Below are positions 8,466 through 18,098 of a stretch of 64,000 nucleotides of DNA, piece by piece (the first letter of the stretch is position 1; the number at the start of each line of letters is the position of its first letter). The notes beneath the pieces are model-generated. The model saw nothing but the letters and a program-made list of their open reading frames with translations. It ran no database searches and had not been told where the DNA came from. Where the stretch lies: NCBI GenBank assembly GCA_963827585.1, contig CAWHCK010000011.1:50814-114813 (forward strand), written 5' to 3'. The stretch is from VAZQ01 sp963827585. GTDB lineage: Bacteria > Pseudomonadota > Alphaproteobacteria > Rhizobiales > Xanthobacteraceae. A program made the translations under genes and the position numbers.

Positions 8466-10069
8466 ATGTTCACTCAAATCCTCGATCCCACGGGAAATCT
8501 TTTCACGACCTGGCTCATCGCGCTGATCCCGGTCGTGGCGCTGCTGATTCTGCTCGCCGTGCTTCGCATGCCGGCGTGGCTTGCCACCCTGATCGGCTCG
8601 ATCATCACCTTCGTGCTGGCGCTTGCGGTGTGGCGGATGCCGGTATCGGACGGCGTGGCGGCGTATCTCTACGGCTCCGCGACCGGCGTGTGGAACGTCG
8701 ACTGGATCACGTTTTGGGGCGTGATGCTGTTCAACACGCTGGTGATGACCGGCACCTTCGACAAGTTCCGGCGCTGGCTCATTGCGCAGGGAACCCAGGA
8801 TGTCCGCGTGCAGGCGATCCTGTTCGCCTGGGCCTTCGGCGCGCTGTTGGAAGGACTGGTGGGCTTCGGCTACCCCTGGGCATTCGTGGCCCCGATCCTG
8901 ATCAGCATCGGCATTCCCGACCTCGATGCCATCCGCGTCGCCGCAATCGCCAACAACGCGCCCGTTTCCTACGGTGCGCTGGGCGCGCCGATCATCGCCC
9001 TCGCCGCGGTCACCGGCTATCCGCTGCTGGCGCTGTCGGCCTCGGTCAGCAAGATCGTCGCCGTGCTGGCGCTGCTGCCGCCGTGGATCCTGCTTTATCT
9101 CGTATCCGGCCGCAAAGGCATGTTGGCGGCGTGGCCGCTCGCCATCGTCGGCTCGCTTGGATACATCGCGGGTCAGCTACCGGTCGGCCTGTATCTCGGG
9201 CCCTATCTGCCCGACGTGGTCGGCGCCATCGTCTGCTTCGGCTGCCTGCTTCTTCTGCTCAAGGTCTGGCGGCCGGCGGACGTGCTGGGCTACGGCGGCG
9301 TACCGGTTGCGGCCGCCACGCAGGCGACCGCGCACGGCCTCTCGAGTCGAGAAGTATTCGAGGCGTGGCTGCCGATCATCGTGCTGGTGGCGGTGGTCGT
9401 TGCCTGGACGGGACCGTGGTCCAACTTGCCGGGGATCGTCGCGTTCCATCGTGAGATCGACGCCGCCTCTTCGATCATCCCTGGCGCGACCATTGCGGCG
9501 GTCTTCAACTGGACGCCGTTCGTCGGCGGCACGGCGATCCTGGTGTCATGGGTGCTGGTCGCCCTCCTGCTGCGCGTGAGCGGCGGTCAGCTGAAAGAGA
9601 TTTGGAACAAGACCTGGCAGCAGATGTGGGGCGCCTTGCTCGTGGGCGTGTTCATTTTCGGCCTGGCCTATGTCTACAACTATTCGGGAATGGCCGCGTC
9701 GCTCGCGAGCGCGTTCTCCAGGATCGGCGTCGCCTTCATCCTGGTGGCGCCGGTTCTCGGATGGATCGGCGTGGCGCTCTCGGGCAGCAATACGTCGACC
9801 AACGCCATGTTCGGCAAGTTCCAGGCGCTGGTCGGGCAGATCTCGGATTCCCGCCGCTGCTCCTGCCGACCCTCAACTCGGTCGGTGCCGAGATCGGCAA
9901 GCCGGTCGCTCCGCAGACCGCAAGCGTCGGCGTGTCGACCACCAAGTTCGTGCGCAACGAAGGCGCGGTCATCCGCCACAACATGGGCTGGACGTTCGTC
10001 CTGCTGGCCTATCTGATGCTGATCGGTGTCGCCGCCTATTGGTTCTTTCCGTCGCTGTTTGCGACCTGA
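8466..10069 (+). pseudogene. L-lactate permease (LctP/LldP family), single-base frameshift near the 3' end
   Basis: This encodes a large hydrophobic carrier of the lactate permease family, which imports lactate or glycolate with protons through the inner membrane. It starts at ATG 8466 (MFTQILDPTGNLF, a typical LctP N-terminus) and shows the family motifs LLEGLVGFGYPWAF, NNAPVSYGALGAP and GSNTSTNAMFGKFQALVG. After VGQ at about base 9840 the frame breaks. Restoring one base in cagatctcgg gives Q-I/M-L-G-F-P-P-L-L-L-P, and the C-terminal 75 residues (SVGAEIGKPVAPQ and following) continue in another frame to 10069. The total would be about 534 residues, close to family length. It is either a new pseudogene or a sequence error. 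Without correction the last two or three membrane segments are lost. Confidence 0.88.
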
Positions 10070-10143
10070 TCAAGGCCGCTCGCAGGATCCGCGCCACGAC
10101 GATCTTGTGTGCTCAGCCGGCCGCAGTCCGAGCCGGTCAGCGC

Positions 10144-11163
10144 CTACTGGAAAATCTCGTTGAACCGCCGCTTGATGCGCGAGGTTTCCTTCTCGATGTA
10201 GTCGTCGTCGACCGCGACGATCTTCAGGCTCTTGAGATCGGGCGAGCCCGGCGGCGCGGCGATGTCGGTGCGGGCGGAATAGCCGCCGTCGGCGGGAAAG
10301 ATTTTTTGCGCGGCGTCGCCGATCATGAATTCGGCGAACAGCTTGGCGGCGTTGGGGTTGGGCGAACCCTTGACCACCGAGGTCGGCGAGGGAATGACGA
10401 ACACGCCGTCCGAGGGATAGAGCGTCTTGATCGGGTGGCCTTCCTTCTTGAGATCGGCGGCGTAGGAATCGAGGGCGCCCACCGCGATCAGCCGCTCACC
10501 GCGCTTGAGCATGTCGGACACCTGCTGATTGCCCTGCACGATCATGACATCACTCGCCTTGAGCTTCTCGTAGAAGCCCCAGCCGCGCGCCTTCGCGGTC
10601 GTGCCCACCACCGACACCTGCAGCGAGGTGAAGGACGGATCGGTCATCACCAGCTTGCCCTTGTATTTGGGGTCGAGGAGATCGTCCCAGGTCTTGGGCT
10701 CGTCGGCGGCGGCGACTTTGTCGCTGCGCAGGTAATGCGTCATCATGTTGAGCCGCTGGCCGACGAACAGGCCGTTCGGGTCCTTGGCGGCATCGGGCAC
10801 CTTGTCGAAATTCACCGGCTTGAATGCGACGAAAAGGCCCTTCTTGCCCAGCGCATTGGCGGCAGCCGGCTCCGAGTGCGTCAGCACGTCGGCGGCGACG
10901 CGCCCGGCGTCCATCTCCTGCTGGAAGCGCCGCAGGATCGCCGAGCCGCCGGAGCGGAACATCTCGACCTTGATGCCGGTCTCCTTCTGGAAGGCGTCGG
11001 CGATCTTCTGGCCCTGCTCGATCGGCGTGGAGGTGTACCAGACCACCTTGCCTTCAGCCTTGGCCTTGGCGGCATCGACCGCGTCCTGGGCGTGAGCCAG
11101 CCCCGTGACGTTGGCGAGGGCGAGCAGCGCGGCTCCTCCCAATGCATACCTCAAGTTCCTCAT
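10144..11163 (-). CDS. ABC transporter periplasmic substrate-binding protein, iron(III)-type
   Basis: A 339-residue receptor starting at ATG 11163 behind GAGGGAA. A signal peptide spans residues 1-25, with probable cleavage at AHA/QD. The mature domain follows the FbpA/FutA/AfuA class (extracellular solute-binding family 1): VVWYTSTPIEQGQKIADAFQ, then FRSGGSAILRRFQQE, WDDLLDPKYKGKLVM, and SPNPNAAKLFAEFMI. Such receptors bind ferric iron, thiamine, polyamines or phosphonate-like ligands. The ligand cannot be told from sequence here. It is the last gene of a minus-strand set with a fused permease, an ATPase and an alpha/beta hydrolase, so it very likely feeds that importer. Confidence 0.9.
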   Translation of the reverse strand: MRNLRYALGGAALLALANVTGLAHAQDAVDAAKAKAEGKVVWYTSTPIEQGQKIADAFQKETGIKVEMFRSGGSAILRRFQQEMDAGRVAADVLTHSEPAAANALGKKGLFVAFKPVNFDKVPDAAKDPNGLFVGQRLNMMTHYLRSDKVAAADEPKTWDDLLDPKYKGKLVMTDPSFTSLQVSVVGTTAKARGWGFYEKLKASDVMIVQGNQQVSDMLKRGERLIAVGALDSYAADLKKEGHPIKTLYPSDGVFVIPSPTSVVKGSPNPNAAKLFAEFMIGDAAQKIFPADGGYSARTDIAAPPGSPDLKSLKIVAVDDDYIEKETSRIKRRFNEIFQ

Positions 11164-11198
11164 GTCGTTCCCTCGCCTGTTGGCGTTCCGCCGAACGC

Positions 11199-11300
11199 TC
11201 ATTCGTCATTCCGGGCCGCGCCCAGCGCGCGCGGAATCCATAGCCACGAAGCTTTTCGCGTTCAACGCAGATGCGTCATTGCAGCGCGGGCCTCCGCGCT
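11199..11300. repeat. GC-rich intergenic repeat of the dispersed rhizobial type
   Basis: The stretch gtcattccgggccgcgcccagcgcgcgcggaatcc forms an imperfect hairpin around an AGCGCG core. It resembles short palindromic repeats scattered between genes in Bradyrhizobium-like genomes. It separates the hydrolase gene from the receptor gene and could change the relative mRNA levels of the two. Family membership is by eye. Confidence 0.5.
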
Positions 11301-12234
11301 AGTGCCCGCCCTTATAGATCGGCGCCGGCTGCGAGAAGAAGCTCTCCAGGATGTGGTAGCAGATGGCGTAGTTCTTCTGATGGAACGAGGCATGCGCGAT
11401 GCCCGGCATCACCGCGAACTGCTTGTCCGGGTTGGGCAGCTTCTCGAAGAACTTCGCCAGGTCCGCAAAGCTCGCGATGCCGTCGTATTCGCCGCGCATG
11501 ATCAGGGTCGGCACCGGGATTTTCGCGGGATCGCACACTGGGAGATTGGCGCACATGTCGACATAGGTGCCGGTCGGCACCGAGTCGTCGAGCTCGAGGA
11601 TGGCGTCGGCGAAGGCCTCGATGACGGCCTCGTCGGCGGTGCCGGGATGGTCGCGCTCGAAGATCGAGCGCACGAATTTGCGGTCGATCGGGCGCCGGTT
11701 CTTGGCGCGGAATTCGGGCAAGCGCTTGCTGCGCTCGGCGAGGGTGGGGGAGCCTTCACCGGTCCACACCATGGCATCGAGCGCGAGCCGCGCGACCATC
11801 TCCGGGTGGCGCTGCGCGAACAAGGCGCCGCGCAGCGCGCCCGACGAGATCCCGTAGACCAGCAGCGGACGCTTGCCGCGCAGCTTCTCGATATAGCTCG
11901 CGGCGGCAAAGCAGTCGTCCGCGCCGTAGGCGATGGGCGCGTTGTTGTCGCGGGTCTTGGTCGAGCGGCCGTAGCCCTCCATGTCGACGCACCAAGTGTC
12001 GTAGCCGCGCGCGGCGAAGTAATCCATCACCGAGGAGTCCCCTCGCCCCGGCACCTGCAGGTCGAAGGTCGGCTGCGAGGCCATGGATGAACCATGCACG
12101 AACAATATCCTGCCCGCCGGGCCGGAAGGATCGGCGGCGTGCTTGTTCCAGAGGAACAAGCGGACATCGTCGCCCTTGTCGGTCCAGTGCTCCTCGCCGC
12201 GGATGACGGCGGCCGGCGAAACGGGTTTGTTCAT
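11299..12234 (-). CDS. Alpha/beta hydrolase
   Basis: A 311-residue protein starting at ATG 12234 with AAGGAG eight bases upstream. It has the alpha/beta-hydrolase order: an oxyanion-hole strand RILFVHGSSM near residues 43-52, the nucleophile elbow YGISSGALRG (G-x-S-x-G) near 127-136, an acid in MRGEYDGIA, and the catalytic histidine in MPGIAHASF. It is probably a cytoplasmic esterase, lactonase or amidase. Its place between the ATPase and receptor genes, with only 29 bases to the ATPase, suggests it acts on the imported compound, for example by opening an ester or amide. No signal peptide is seen. Confidence 0.9.
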   Translation of the reverse strand: MNKPVSPAAVIRGEEHWTDKGDDVRLFLWNKHAADPSGPAGRILFVHGSSMASQPTFDLQVPGRGDSSVMDYFAARGYDTWCVDMEGYGRSTKTRDNNAPIAYGADDCFAAASYIEKLRGKRPLLVYGISSGALRGALFAQRHPEMVARLALDAMVWTGEGSPTLAERSKRLPEFRAKNRRPIDRKFVRSIFERDHPGTADEAVIEAFADAILELDDSVPTGTYVDMCANLPVCDPAKIPVPTLIMRGEYDGIASFADLAKFFEKLPNPDKQFAVMPGIAHASFHQKNYAICYHILESFFSQPAPIYKGGH

Positions 12235-12263
12235 CGTGCACTCCTTGCTCTCACGTTCTCACA

Positions 12264-13370
12264 TCATGCCGCCGCATCTCCCGCGCCCCGGCGGAAGACG
12301 CTACATTGCGTCGCATCGACCTCGATCGCAACCTCGTCCCCGACCTTGAAACGCTGCGACGGATGCGTCTGCACGCGCAACACCTGGCCGCCGCGCAGCG
12401 TCGCGTGATATTCGCTGATATTGCCGAGGAAGACATGGCCGGTGATCGTCGCCACCTTGGCGGCGGCGACACCGGCCGGGACGCCGAGGCGGATGTTCTC
12501 CGGCCGAATGGCGACATCGACGCTCTCGCCCGGCTTGAAGCCGTCGAGCGCGGCAACCTCGAGCGCGAGGTCGGGGGCGACGTCGACGGTGCCGCCGCCG
12601 TTGGCGACGCCACGCACCTTGCCCGGCACCAGATTCACCAGCCCCATGAAGTCGGCGACCATGCGGTTGGCAGGATGGGCATAGACCTCGAACGGCGTGC
12701 CGTACTGCTGCAGCCGGCCGCCGCTCATCACCGCTACCTGATCGGAGAGCGCGAGCGCCTCGGCCTGGTCGTGGGTGACATAGACGAAGGTGATGCCGGT
12801 GCGGCGCTGCAGCTCCTTGAGCTCGCTGCGCATGCGCTCGCGCAGCTTGGCGTCGAGATTCGACAACGGCTCGTCGAGCAGAAGGATCGACGGCTCGACC
12901 ACGAGCGAACGCGCCAGCGCGACGCGCTGCTGCTGGCCGCCGCTGAGCTCGTTGGGGTAGCGACCTTCCAGACCCGACATGTTCACCAGCGCCAGCGTCG
13001 CCTCGACCTGCTTCCTCGCCGCAGCCGCCGGAATCCTGCGCAGCTTGAGCCCGAACACCACGTTCTCGAACACGGTCTTGTGCGGCCACACCGCGTAGTT
13101 CTGGAACACCATGCCCATGCCGCGGGCGTCGGGCGACACCACCGCGCCGGGCGACGACAGTGGGCGGCCGTCGACCTCGATGGTGCCGCGATCCGGTACG
13201 ATGTAGCCCGCGATCAGGCGCAAGGTCGTGGTCTTGCCGCAACCGGACGGACCCAGCAGCGTCACGAACGAGCTGTCCTTGACGTCGAGATCGAGATCGG
13301 CGACGGCCGCGAAGCGCGTATCGCGCGCGCCGAAGCTTTTCGACAGTCCGCGGATCGCGATGCCGGCCAT
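12264..13370 (-). CDS. ABC transporter ATP-binding protein (PotA/FbpC type)
   Basis: A 368-residue ATPase. Walker A is GPSGCGKT at residues 40-47, the signature LSGGQQQR at 142-149, Walker B ILLLDE at 162-167, with the switch histidine in YVTHDQ. The C-terminal 120 residues form the TOBE-type regulatory domain (VDVAIRPENIRLG), as in importers for iron, spermidine, sulfate or thiamine. It should energise the fused permease encoded just upstream on the same strand. A long hairpin repeat in the 214-bp gap between the two genes is unusual for an operon. Confidence 0.93.
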   Translation of the reverse strand: MAGIAIRGLSKSFGARDTRFAAVADLDLDVKDSSFVTLLGPSGCGKTTTLRLIAGYIVPDRGTIEVDGRPLSSPGAVVSPDARGMGMVFQNYAVWPHKTVFENVVFGLKLRRIPAAAARKQVEATLALVNMSGLEGRYPNELSGGQQQRVALARSLVVEPSILLLDEPLSNLDAKLRERMRSELKELQRRTGITFVYVTHDQAEALALSDQVAVMSGGRLQQYGTPFEVYAHPANRMVADFMGLVNLVPGKVRGVANGGGTVDVAPDLALEVAALDGFKPGESVDVAIRPENIRLGVPAGVAAAKVATITGHVFLGNISEYHATLRGGQVLRVQTHPSQRFKVGDEVAIEVDATQCSVFRRGAGDAAA

Positions 13371-13390
13371 TACGCCACAGACTCCTCACG

Positions 13391-13550
13391 CGTGTCCCGG
13401 GCGAGTGCAGCGAGTGCGCTTGCACGAGCGGAACGAGACCCGGGACCCAGCGCAAAAAGCGCAAAGCGCCGCATTGTCGACACACCGTATACTTGGCCCC
13501 TGGGTCCCGGCTCTTCGCTCGCGCTACGCGCTCGCTCGTCCGGGACACGA
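13391..13550. repeat. Large imperfect inverted repeat inside an ABC operon
   Basis: The left arm (about 13391-13450, starting cgtgtcccgggcgagtgc and ending acccgggacccag) pairs with the right arm (about 13499-13550, starting ctgggtcccggctcttcg and ending cgtccgggacacg). About 50 bases of spacer lie between, so the transcript could fold into a roughly 160-nt hairpin between the permease and ATPase coding regions. Similar paired elements occur at about 49283, 52395 and 61481, so this looks like one family of dispersed repeats. A role in termination or mRNA stability is inferred. Confidence 0.65.
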
Positions 13551-13584
13551 TTGCAGTTTGTCGGAACGACCATCTGATTCCCGT

Positions 13585-15324
13585 CTATGTACCCACCGGT
13601 GCCGCCTCGCCGCGCGAGGCGATGCCGCCGCCGAGCCAGTTCGCCAGCCAGATGGCAATTCCGATGATCGCCATGTTGATCATGGCGAGCGCCGCGACCG
13701 GCTCGATATAGCCGGTCTCATAGAGGTTGTAGACCGCGACCGCCAAGGTGATCGAGCTCGACGAGAACAAGAGGATGGACGCCGAAAGCTCCTGGATCAC
13801 CGGCACGAACACAAGGAGCCAGCCCGCGAACAGGCCGGGCCGGATCAGCGGCAGGGTGATCTCGCGCATGGTCGTGGCCCACGAGGCGCCGAGGATCTGC
13901 GCGCTTTCCTCGAGCGAAGGGTCGATCTGCCGCAGCGAGGAATTGGCCGCGCGCACGCCGAGCGGAATGTAGCGGCCGACATAGGCGAGGAGCAGGATCG
14001 CGAGCGTCCCGTAAAGCGCAATCGGCATCGCGAGCCAGAACTGGATGAGCGCGACCGCCACCACGATGCCGGGGAGCCCGAGCGGAATGAGCGCGGCATA
14101 ATCGAGCGCGCGGCGGCCGGGGATGCGGGTGCGCAGATCGATCCAGCCGATGACGGCGCCGAGCAGCACCGCGATGCTGGCGGCCGCGGTCGCCAGCATG
14201 AGGCTGTTGACGATGGCGCGTTGCGTCACGTTGTAGTCGAACAGGATGAACTTGTAGTTCGCGAGCGTGAGGCCTTTCCAGAAGTCGAGCCCCCACGACT
14301 TCGAGAGCGACACCGCAATCAAGGTCGCGTAGGGCGCCACGATCGACACGACGAAGATCAGCATCACGAATCCGAGCAGCGCCCAGCGGAAAGCGCCGAG
14401 CTGCATCAGCTGCGGCCGCGAGCCCTTGCCGGCGAGCGTGACGTAGGATCGCCGCGCCAGGAACGCGCGCTGAAGGTAGAGCGCAACGACGGTGATGAGC
14501 ACCAGCACCAGCGACAGCGCGGAGGCAAGCCCGTATTCGGGCGGATAGTCGAACAGGGCATAGATGCGGGTCGGCAAGGTGAAGATGCGGGCGGGCAGCC
14601 CGATGATCGCCTGCGAGCCGAACAAGGCGAGCGCATTGACGAAGGCGAGCAGCGTGCCCGACAGGATCGCGGGGGCGACCAGCGGCGCGGTGATGGAGAG
14701 CGCGGTGCGCAGCTTGCTGGCGCCGAGAATTTGCGCCGCCTCCTCGTAGGAGGCATCGACCGAGAGGAGCGCGCTCGAGGCGAGCAGGTAGACGAACGGG
14801 AAGGTGTGCATCACCGTCACGAGCACCAGTCCCGGCATGGAGAAGATGTTGAAGGTGAGCCAGGGGAGCCCGGCGACGTCGCGCATGAGCACGTTCATCA
14901 GCCCGGCATTGGGACTGAACAGATAGGTCAACGCGATGGCGGTGAGAAACGGCGGCGACAGATAGGAGAGCGTGGCGGTGAGCTGGATCAGCGGCTTCGC
15001 CGGCACGTCGGTGCGGCTCACCGCCCAGGCGAGGACGAGCCCGATGACCAGGCTGAACAGGCCGGTCCAGGCCCCGAGAATCAGCGAGTTCTTGAGCGCG
15101 GTGAGGTAGAGCCGCCCGGACAGCACCTCGCCGAAATGATCGAGGCTCAGCCCGTGCTCGCCCTTCACGCTGCCGAGCAGGAGCGAAAGTAGCGGCAGTA
15201 CGACCAGCACGATCAGTGCGACGATGGCGCCACCCATCACCACATGCTCGAGCTTGAGGCGTGCGCGCAGCGGCGGGCGTGCAAGACCGGGACGCAGCGT
15301 GGCACTCACAACGTTGGTCGTCAT
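13585..15324 (-). CDS. ABC transporter permease, two fused FbpB-type units
   Basis: A 579-residue inner-membrane protein with about twelve hydrophobic segments in two homologous halves. Each half has the EAA loop that docks on the ATPase: EEAAQILGASKLRTAL near residue 215 and EESAQILGASWATTMREI near 490. Fused permeases of this kind serve iron(III), thiamine or 2-aminoethylphosphonate importers. The start is set at ATG 15324 (MTTNVVSATLRPG) with a GGAAG-like site upstream; ATG 15366 is a possible longer start. It is the first gene of the minus-strand importer set. Confidence 0.9.
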   Translation of the reverse strand: MTTNVVSATLRPGLARPPLRARLKLEHVVMGGAIVALIVLVVLPLLSLLLGSVKGEHGLSLDHFGEVLSGRLYLTALKNSLILGAWTGLFSLVIGLVLAWAVSRTDVPAKPLIQLTATLSYLSPPFLTAIALTYLFSPNAGLMNVLMRDVAGLPWLTFNIFSMPGLVLVTVMHTFPFVYLLASSALLSVDASYEEAAQILGASKLRTALSITAPLVAPAILSGTLLAFVNALALFGSQAIIGLPARIFTLPTRIYALFDYPPEYGLASALSLVLVLITVVALYLQRAFLARRSYVTLAGKGSRPQLMQLGAFRWALLGFVMLIFVVSIVAPYATLIAVSLSKSWGLDFWKGLTLANYKFILFDYNVTQRAIVNSLMLATAAASIAVLLGAVIGWIDLRTRIPGRRALDYAALIPLGLPGIVVAVALIQFWLAMPIALYGTLAILLLAYVGRYIPLGVRAANSSLRQIDPSLEESAQILGASWATTMREITLPLIRPGLFAGWLLVFVPVIQELSASILLFSSSSITLAVAVYNLYETGYIEPVAALAMINMAIIGIAIWLANWLGGGIASRGEAAPVGT

Positions 15325-15481
15325 CGAGATCGCTTCCGCCCCACTCGGCCGCAGGATGGTACCCACAGCCGTTCTTGTCGTAACACCAGGTCGCGCGGAA
15401 ACATCCCACTCCGTATCCGCGTCCGCTATGCGACTTTACGTCGGATTGTGGCGCCGGGACAGGTCTCGATCGCTTGCTCCA

Positions 15482-17941
15482 TCAGGGTGCGCGCGTCAAC
15501 TTCACGGCCAGCTCCGCGAAAGCCCCGGCGAAGGGATGAAAGGTGAAACGCACCACGTGCTGCCCGCGCGGGCAGACCACGGCCCGAAAGATCACGTTGG
15601 CCTGGAGGATTTCCGTCTCGGCGCCATCGACGCTCGCCCGCCACCACGGGTGCCAGACATCGTTGAGCAGGAGGAGACCGCCGGCCGGCGCGTCGACTCC
15701 GACCACGACCTCGGTATTGGCATAGCGCAGCAGGCGCGCGCTGCCGCCCATGCCGGCCGCCGCGCTCCGCGAGAACCCGACCGGCGCCTTCTGCAAGAGC
15801 ACGATCCGGCGCGGATCGACGCCGGGCCAGCCGTCCCGCGCGAGTTCCGCGAAATCGGCGAGCCGCCAATCCGTCAGCAGCATCACGCGCGGCAACGCGC
15901 GCGGATTCTCGTACACATACGCATCCTTCGTGTGCGCAATGAGGTCGAGATCGCCCGGCTTGAGCGAGGAATTGATCTGCTCGACCGGCACGCCGGTCGC
16001 GATCAAGCGCACGCCGAGGAGATCGGCGAACGCCGAACGATAGGAGGGATAGAGCGGCGAGAACAAGCGCTGGCTCGGGAGGGCGACGGTGTCGCTCACG
16101 TGGGTCGCCTCCTTGAAGGAGCGCAACCGCAGCGGATTGTGACCGAACACGCCGTCGAAGCCTTGCGCCAGCGAGAGGTTCTGCCAGTGATAGCCGACGC
16201 CGATCAGCTCGATGCGATCGCGCCGGTCGGGGGCCGCGGCGGCGGCGAGCCGCGCCTTGAGCAGGCGCACGGTCTCGTCGTTGGTGTTCGGCCGCAGCGC
16301 ATCGAATAGGCCGGTCGGCAGCGCGGTCGAGTTGTGCGGTGCGTCGTTCCAAGCGAGATCGACACTCATGAAAGCCGCGATCAGCGTCACCGCGGCAATC
16401 GGCTGGCGCAGGTTGAGCCGCCGCGCCCCTATCAGCACGGCGACGGCTGCCGCCGTGAACACGGCCGCCGTCGCCACCGGAATGACCGCCGGACGGATGC
16501 CGACCACCGAATGCGCCACTGCAAGCACCACGGCGATCAGGATCGCCGGACAGGCGATCTCGAAAAGGCGTTGCATCCGCATTGCGCGCGGGACCGTGCC
16601 GGTCAGCCAGCGATGGACCAGATAGCCCGCAATGACCGCGACCAGTGCACCCAGCACGAACGTCGCATCGGCTGGACGGCGATAGAGCGCCACGCCGGGC
16701 AGCAGGTCGTACATGAAGTGGAAGGCGGGCGTGTAGCCGCCGAGCGTATACAGCAGCACAAGCGCGGCCGCTATGGTGAAGAAGCGAATCTCACGCGCCC
16801 AGGCGAGACCGCGAACGAGCCCGAACGAGACGACGGCAACGAGCGTGAGCGCCCCGGCGTAAAGCAGGCTCATGTTCTGCGAGAGATAAAGCCCAGGCCA
16901 TCCCCAGGCGGCGTCCCAGGCCCGGCTCTCCGGCGCCCAGAAATCGATGGTCGGGTCCATGGCGGCGTAGAGATCGGCAATGGCGAATTGCAGGAGATGG
17001 ACGGGGTGGAGCGAGCCCGCCGCCGCCGAGGCGTATCCGACCTCGGGCCGGTTCGAGCGCGCAGCGAGCAAGAGCGTCATCATGACGGGCACGGCAGCGA
17101 CCAGGGTGGCGCTCGTTCCCGCCGCGACGAGCGACTTGATGCTCGCGCGCATGCGGACGAGCGGATGTTCGCCCGAGAGCCAATACGCCAACACGAAACC
17201 GGCCAGCACGTAGAGCGACAGCAACGCGACCTGGTCGCGGTCGATCGCAATCAGGCCGGCCAGCCCCCCGGCCGCGAGCCCTGCCCGCCACGACGATCGC
17301 TCGAGCGCACGGGCTCCCAACCACAGCGCCAGCGGAAGATAGGCGAGGCTGATGATCTGCGTGGTGTGCTGGATGCGCGCATTGGCCGAGCCGCCGAGCG
17401 CAAATGCGAGCGCCGCCACCAGCGCGCCGCCCGCATGCCAGCTGCGATCGCGGAAGAACAGGATGATTCCGACGCCGCCCAGGAACAGATAGACGAAGGT
17501 CACGGCATCGAAGGCGCGCAGGCTGATCGCTGGACTGATCGTCGCCAGGGCGACATGAAGCGGCGAGAACAGCAGCGACTGCGGATCGGAAATCTGCGGC
17601 CACCCGGCGAAGACGTTGGGCGACCACCACGGCCATTCGCCGCGCGCAATCGAGCTTGCGAGGAATTGCACCTGCGGAAAGAATTGCGACTTCGCATCCC
17701 ACGGGATGGTGACCGCCCCGGAAAGCCACGGCCAGGCCGAAAGCAAGAACCCGAGCGCGAAGAGCGCGACCGTAATCGTCAGCGGAACGCGGGCGGTCGC
17801 GAGCACGGCTGCGGGCGATGGTCGCGACGCGCCGACGACCCACGCCGCCAGGTGATGCATGCGAGGCGGCTGCACCGACGCACGCCACCGCGACGTGACC
17901 TCGCCGTCCGCCGGCATCGGCGGGTCGTTCCTCAGGTCCAT
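15482..17941 (-). CDS. YfhO-like multi-pass membrane protein
   Basis: An 819-residue protein from ATG 17941 (GAGGGA five bases upstream). It begins with a cytoplasmic tail of about 60 residues, then 12-14 membrane segments, and a C-terminal periplasmic beta-rich domain (VVVGVDAPAGGLLLLND and WHPWWRASVDG near residues 745-775). The early motif IPWDAKSQFFPQVQFLASSIARGEWPWWSPNVFAG is typical of the YfhO / GT-C family, thought to transfer sugars from lipid carriers to envelope polymers. The Bacillus homologue modifies lipoteichoic acid. The target in this Gram-negative is unknown. It is divergent from a polysaccharide deacetylase gene. Confidence 0.8.
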   Translation of the reverse strand: MDLRNDPPMPADGEVTSRWRASVQPPRMHHLAAWVVGASRPSPAAVLATARVPLTITVALFALGFLLSAWPWLSGAVTIPWDAKSQFFPQVQFLASSIARGEWPWWSPNVFAGWPQISDPQSLLFSPLHVALATISPAISLRAFDAVTFVYLFLGGVGIILFFRDRSWHAGGALVAALAFALGGSANARIQHTTQIISLAYLPLALWLGARALERSSWRAGLAAGGLAGLIAIDRDQVALLSLYVLAGFVLAYWLSGEHPLVRMRASIKSLVAAGTSATLVAAVPVMMTLLLAARSNRPEVGYASAAAGSLHPVHLLQFAIADLYAAMDPTIDFWAPESRAWDAAWGWPGLYLSQNMSLLYAGALTLVAVVSFGLVRGLAWAREIRFFTIAAALVLLYTLGGYTPAFHFMYDLLPGVALYRRPADATFVLGALVAVIAGYLVHRWLTGTVPRAMRMQRLFEIACPAILIAVVLAVAHSVVGIRPAVIPVATAAVFTAAAVAVLIGARRLNLRQPIAAVTLIAAFMSVDLAWNDAPHNSTALPTGLFDALRPNTNDETVRLLKARLAAAAAPDRRDRIELIGVGYHWQNLSLAQGFDGVFGHNPLRLRSFKEATHVSDTVALPSQRLFSPLYPSYRSAFADLLGVRLIATGVPVEQINSSLKPGDLDLIAHTKDAYVYENPRALPRVMLLTDWRLADFAELARDGWPGVDPRRIVLLQKAPVGFSRSAAAGMGGSARLLRYANTEVVVGVDAPAGGLLLLNDVWHPWWRASVDGAETEILQANVIFRAVVCPRGQHVVRFTFHPFAGAFAELAVKLTRAP

Positions 17942-18098
17942 TCCCTCGTTCGCCTTGTGCGCCGGACGTTGGGCGCAACATATTGCGCTCTTCGGCGATC
18001 CGCAAAGATGTCGCACCGGAACGCGACGCGTGTCCTCGGTGGATCGTGGCGCCGACCAGCCCTATCATAGCCCTTGAACGGATTGGAACACCCAGGCC

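Noticed and set aside
9670..12090. 806-codon open frame on the plus strand across receptor and hydrolase genes
   Set aside because: It crosses several real genes antisense and lacks any protein-like pattern.
13228..15192. Long open frame on the plus strand opposite the ABC permease
   Set aside because: It is the antisense shadow of a well-supported membrane protein. Its translation is Arg/Gly/Glu/Gln-rich with no motif, as expected from GC-rich DNA.
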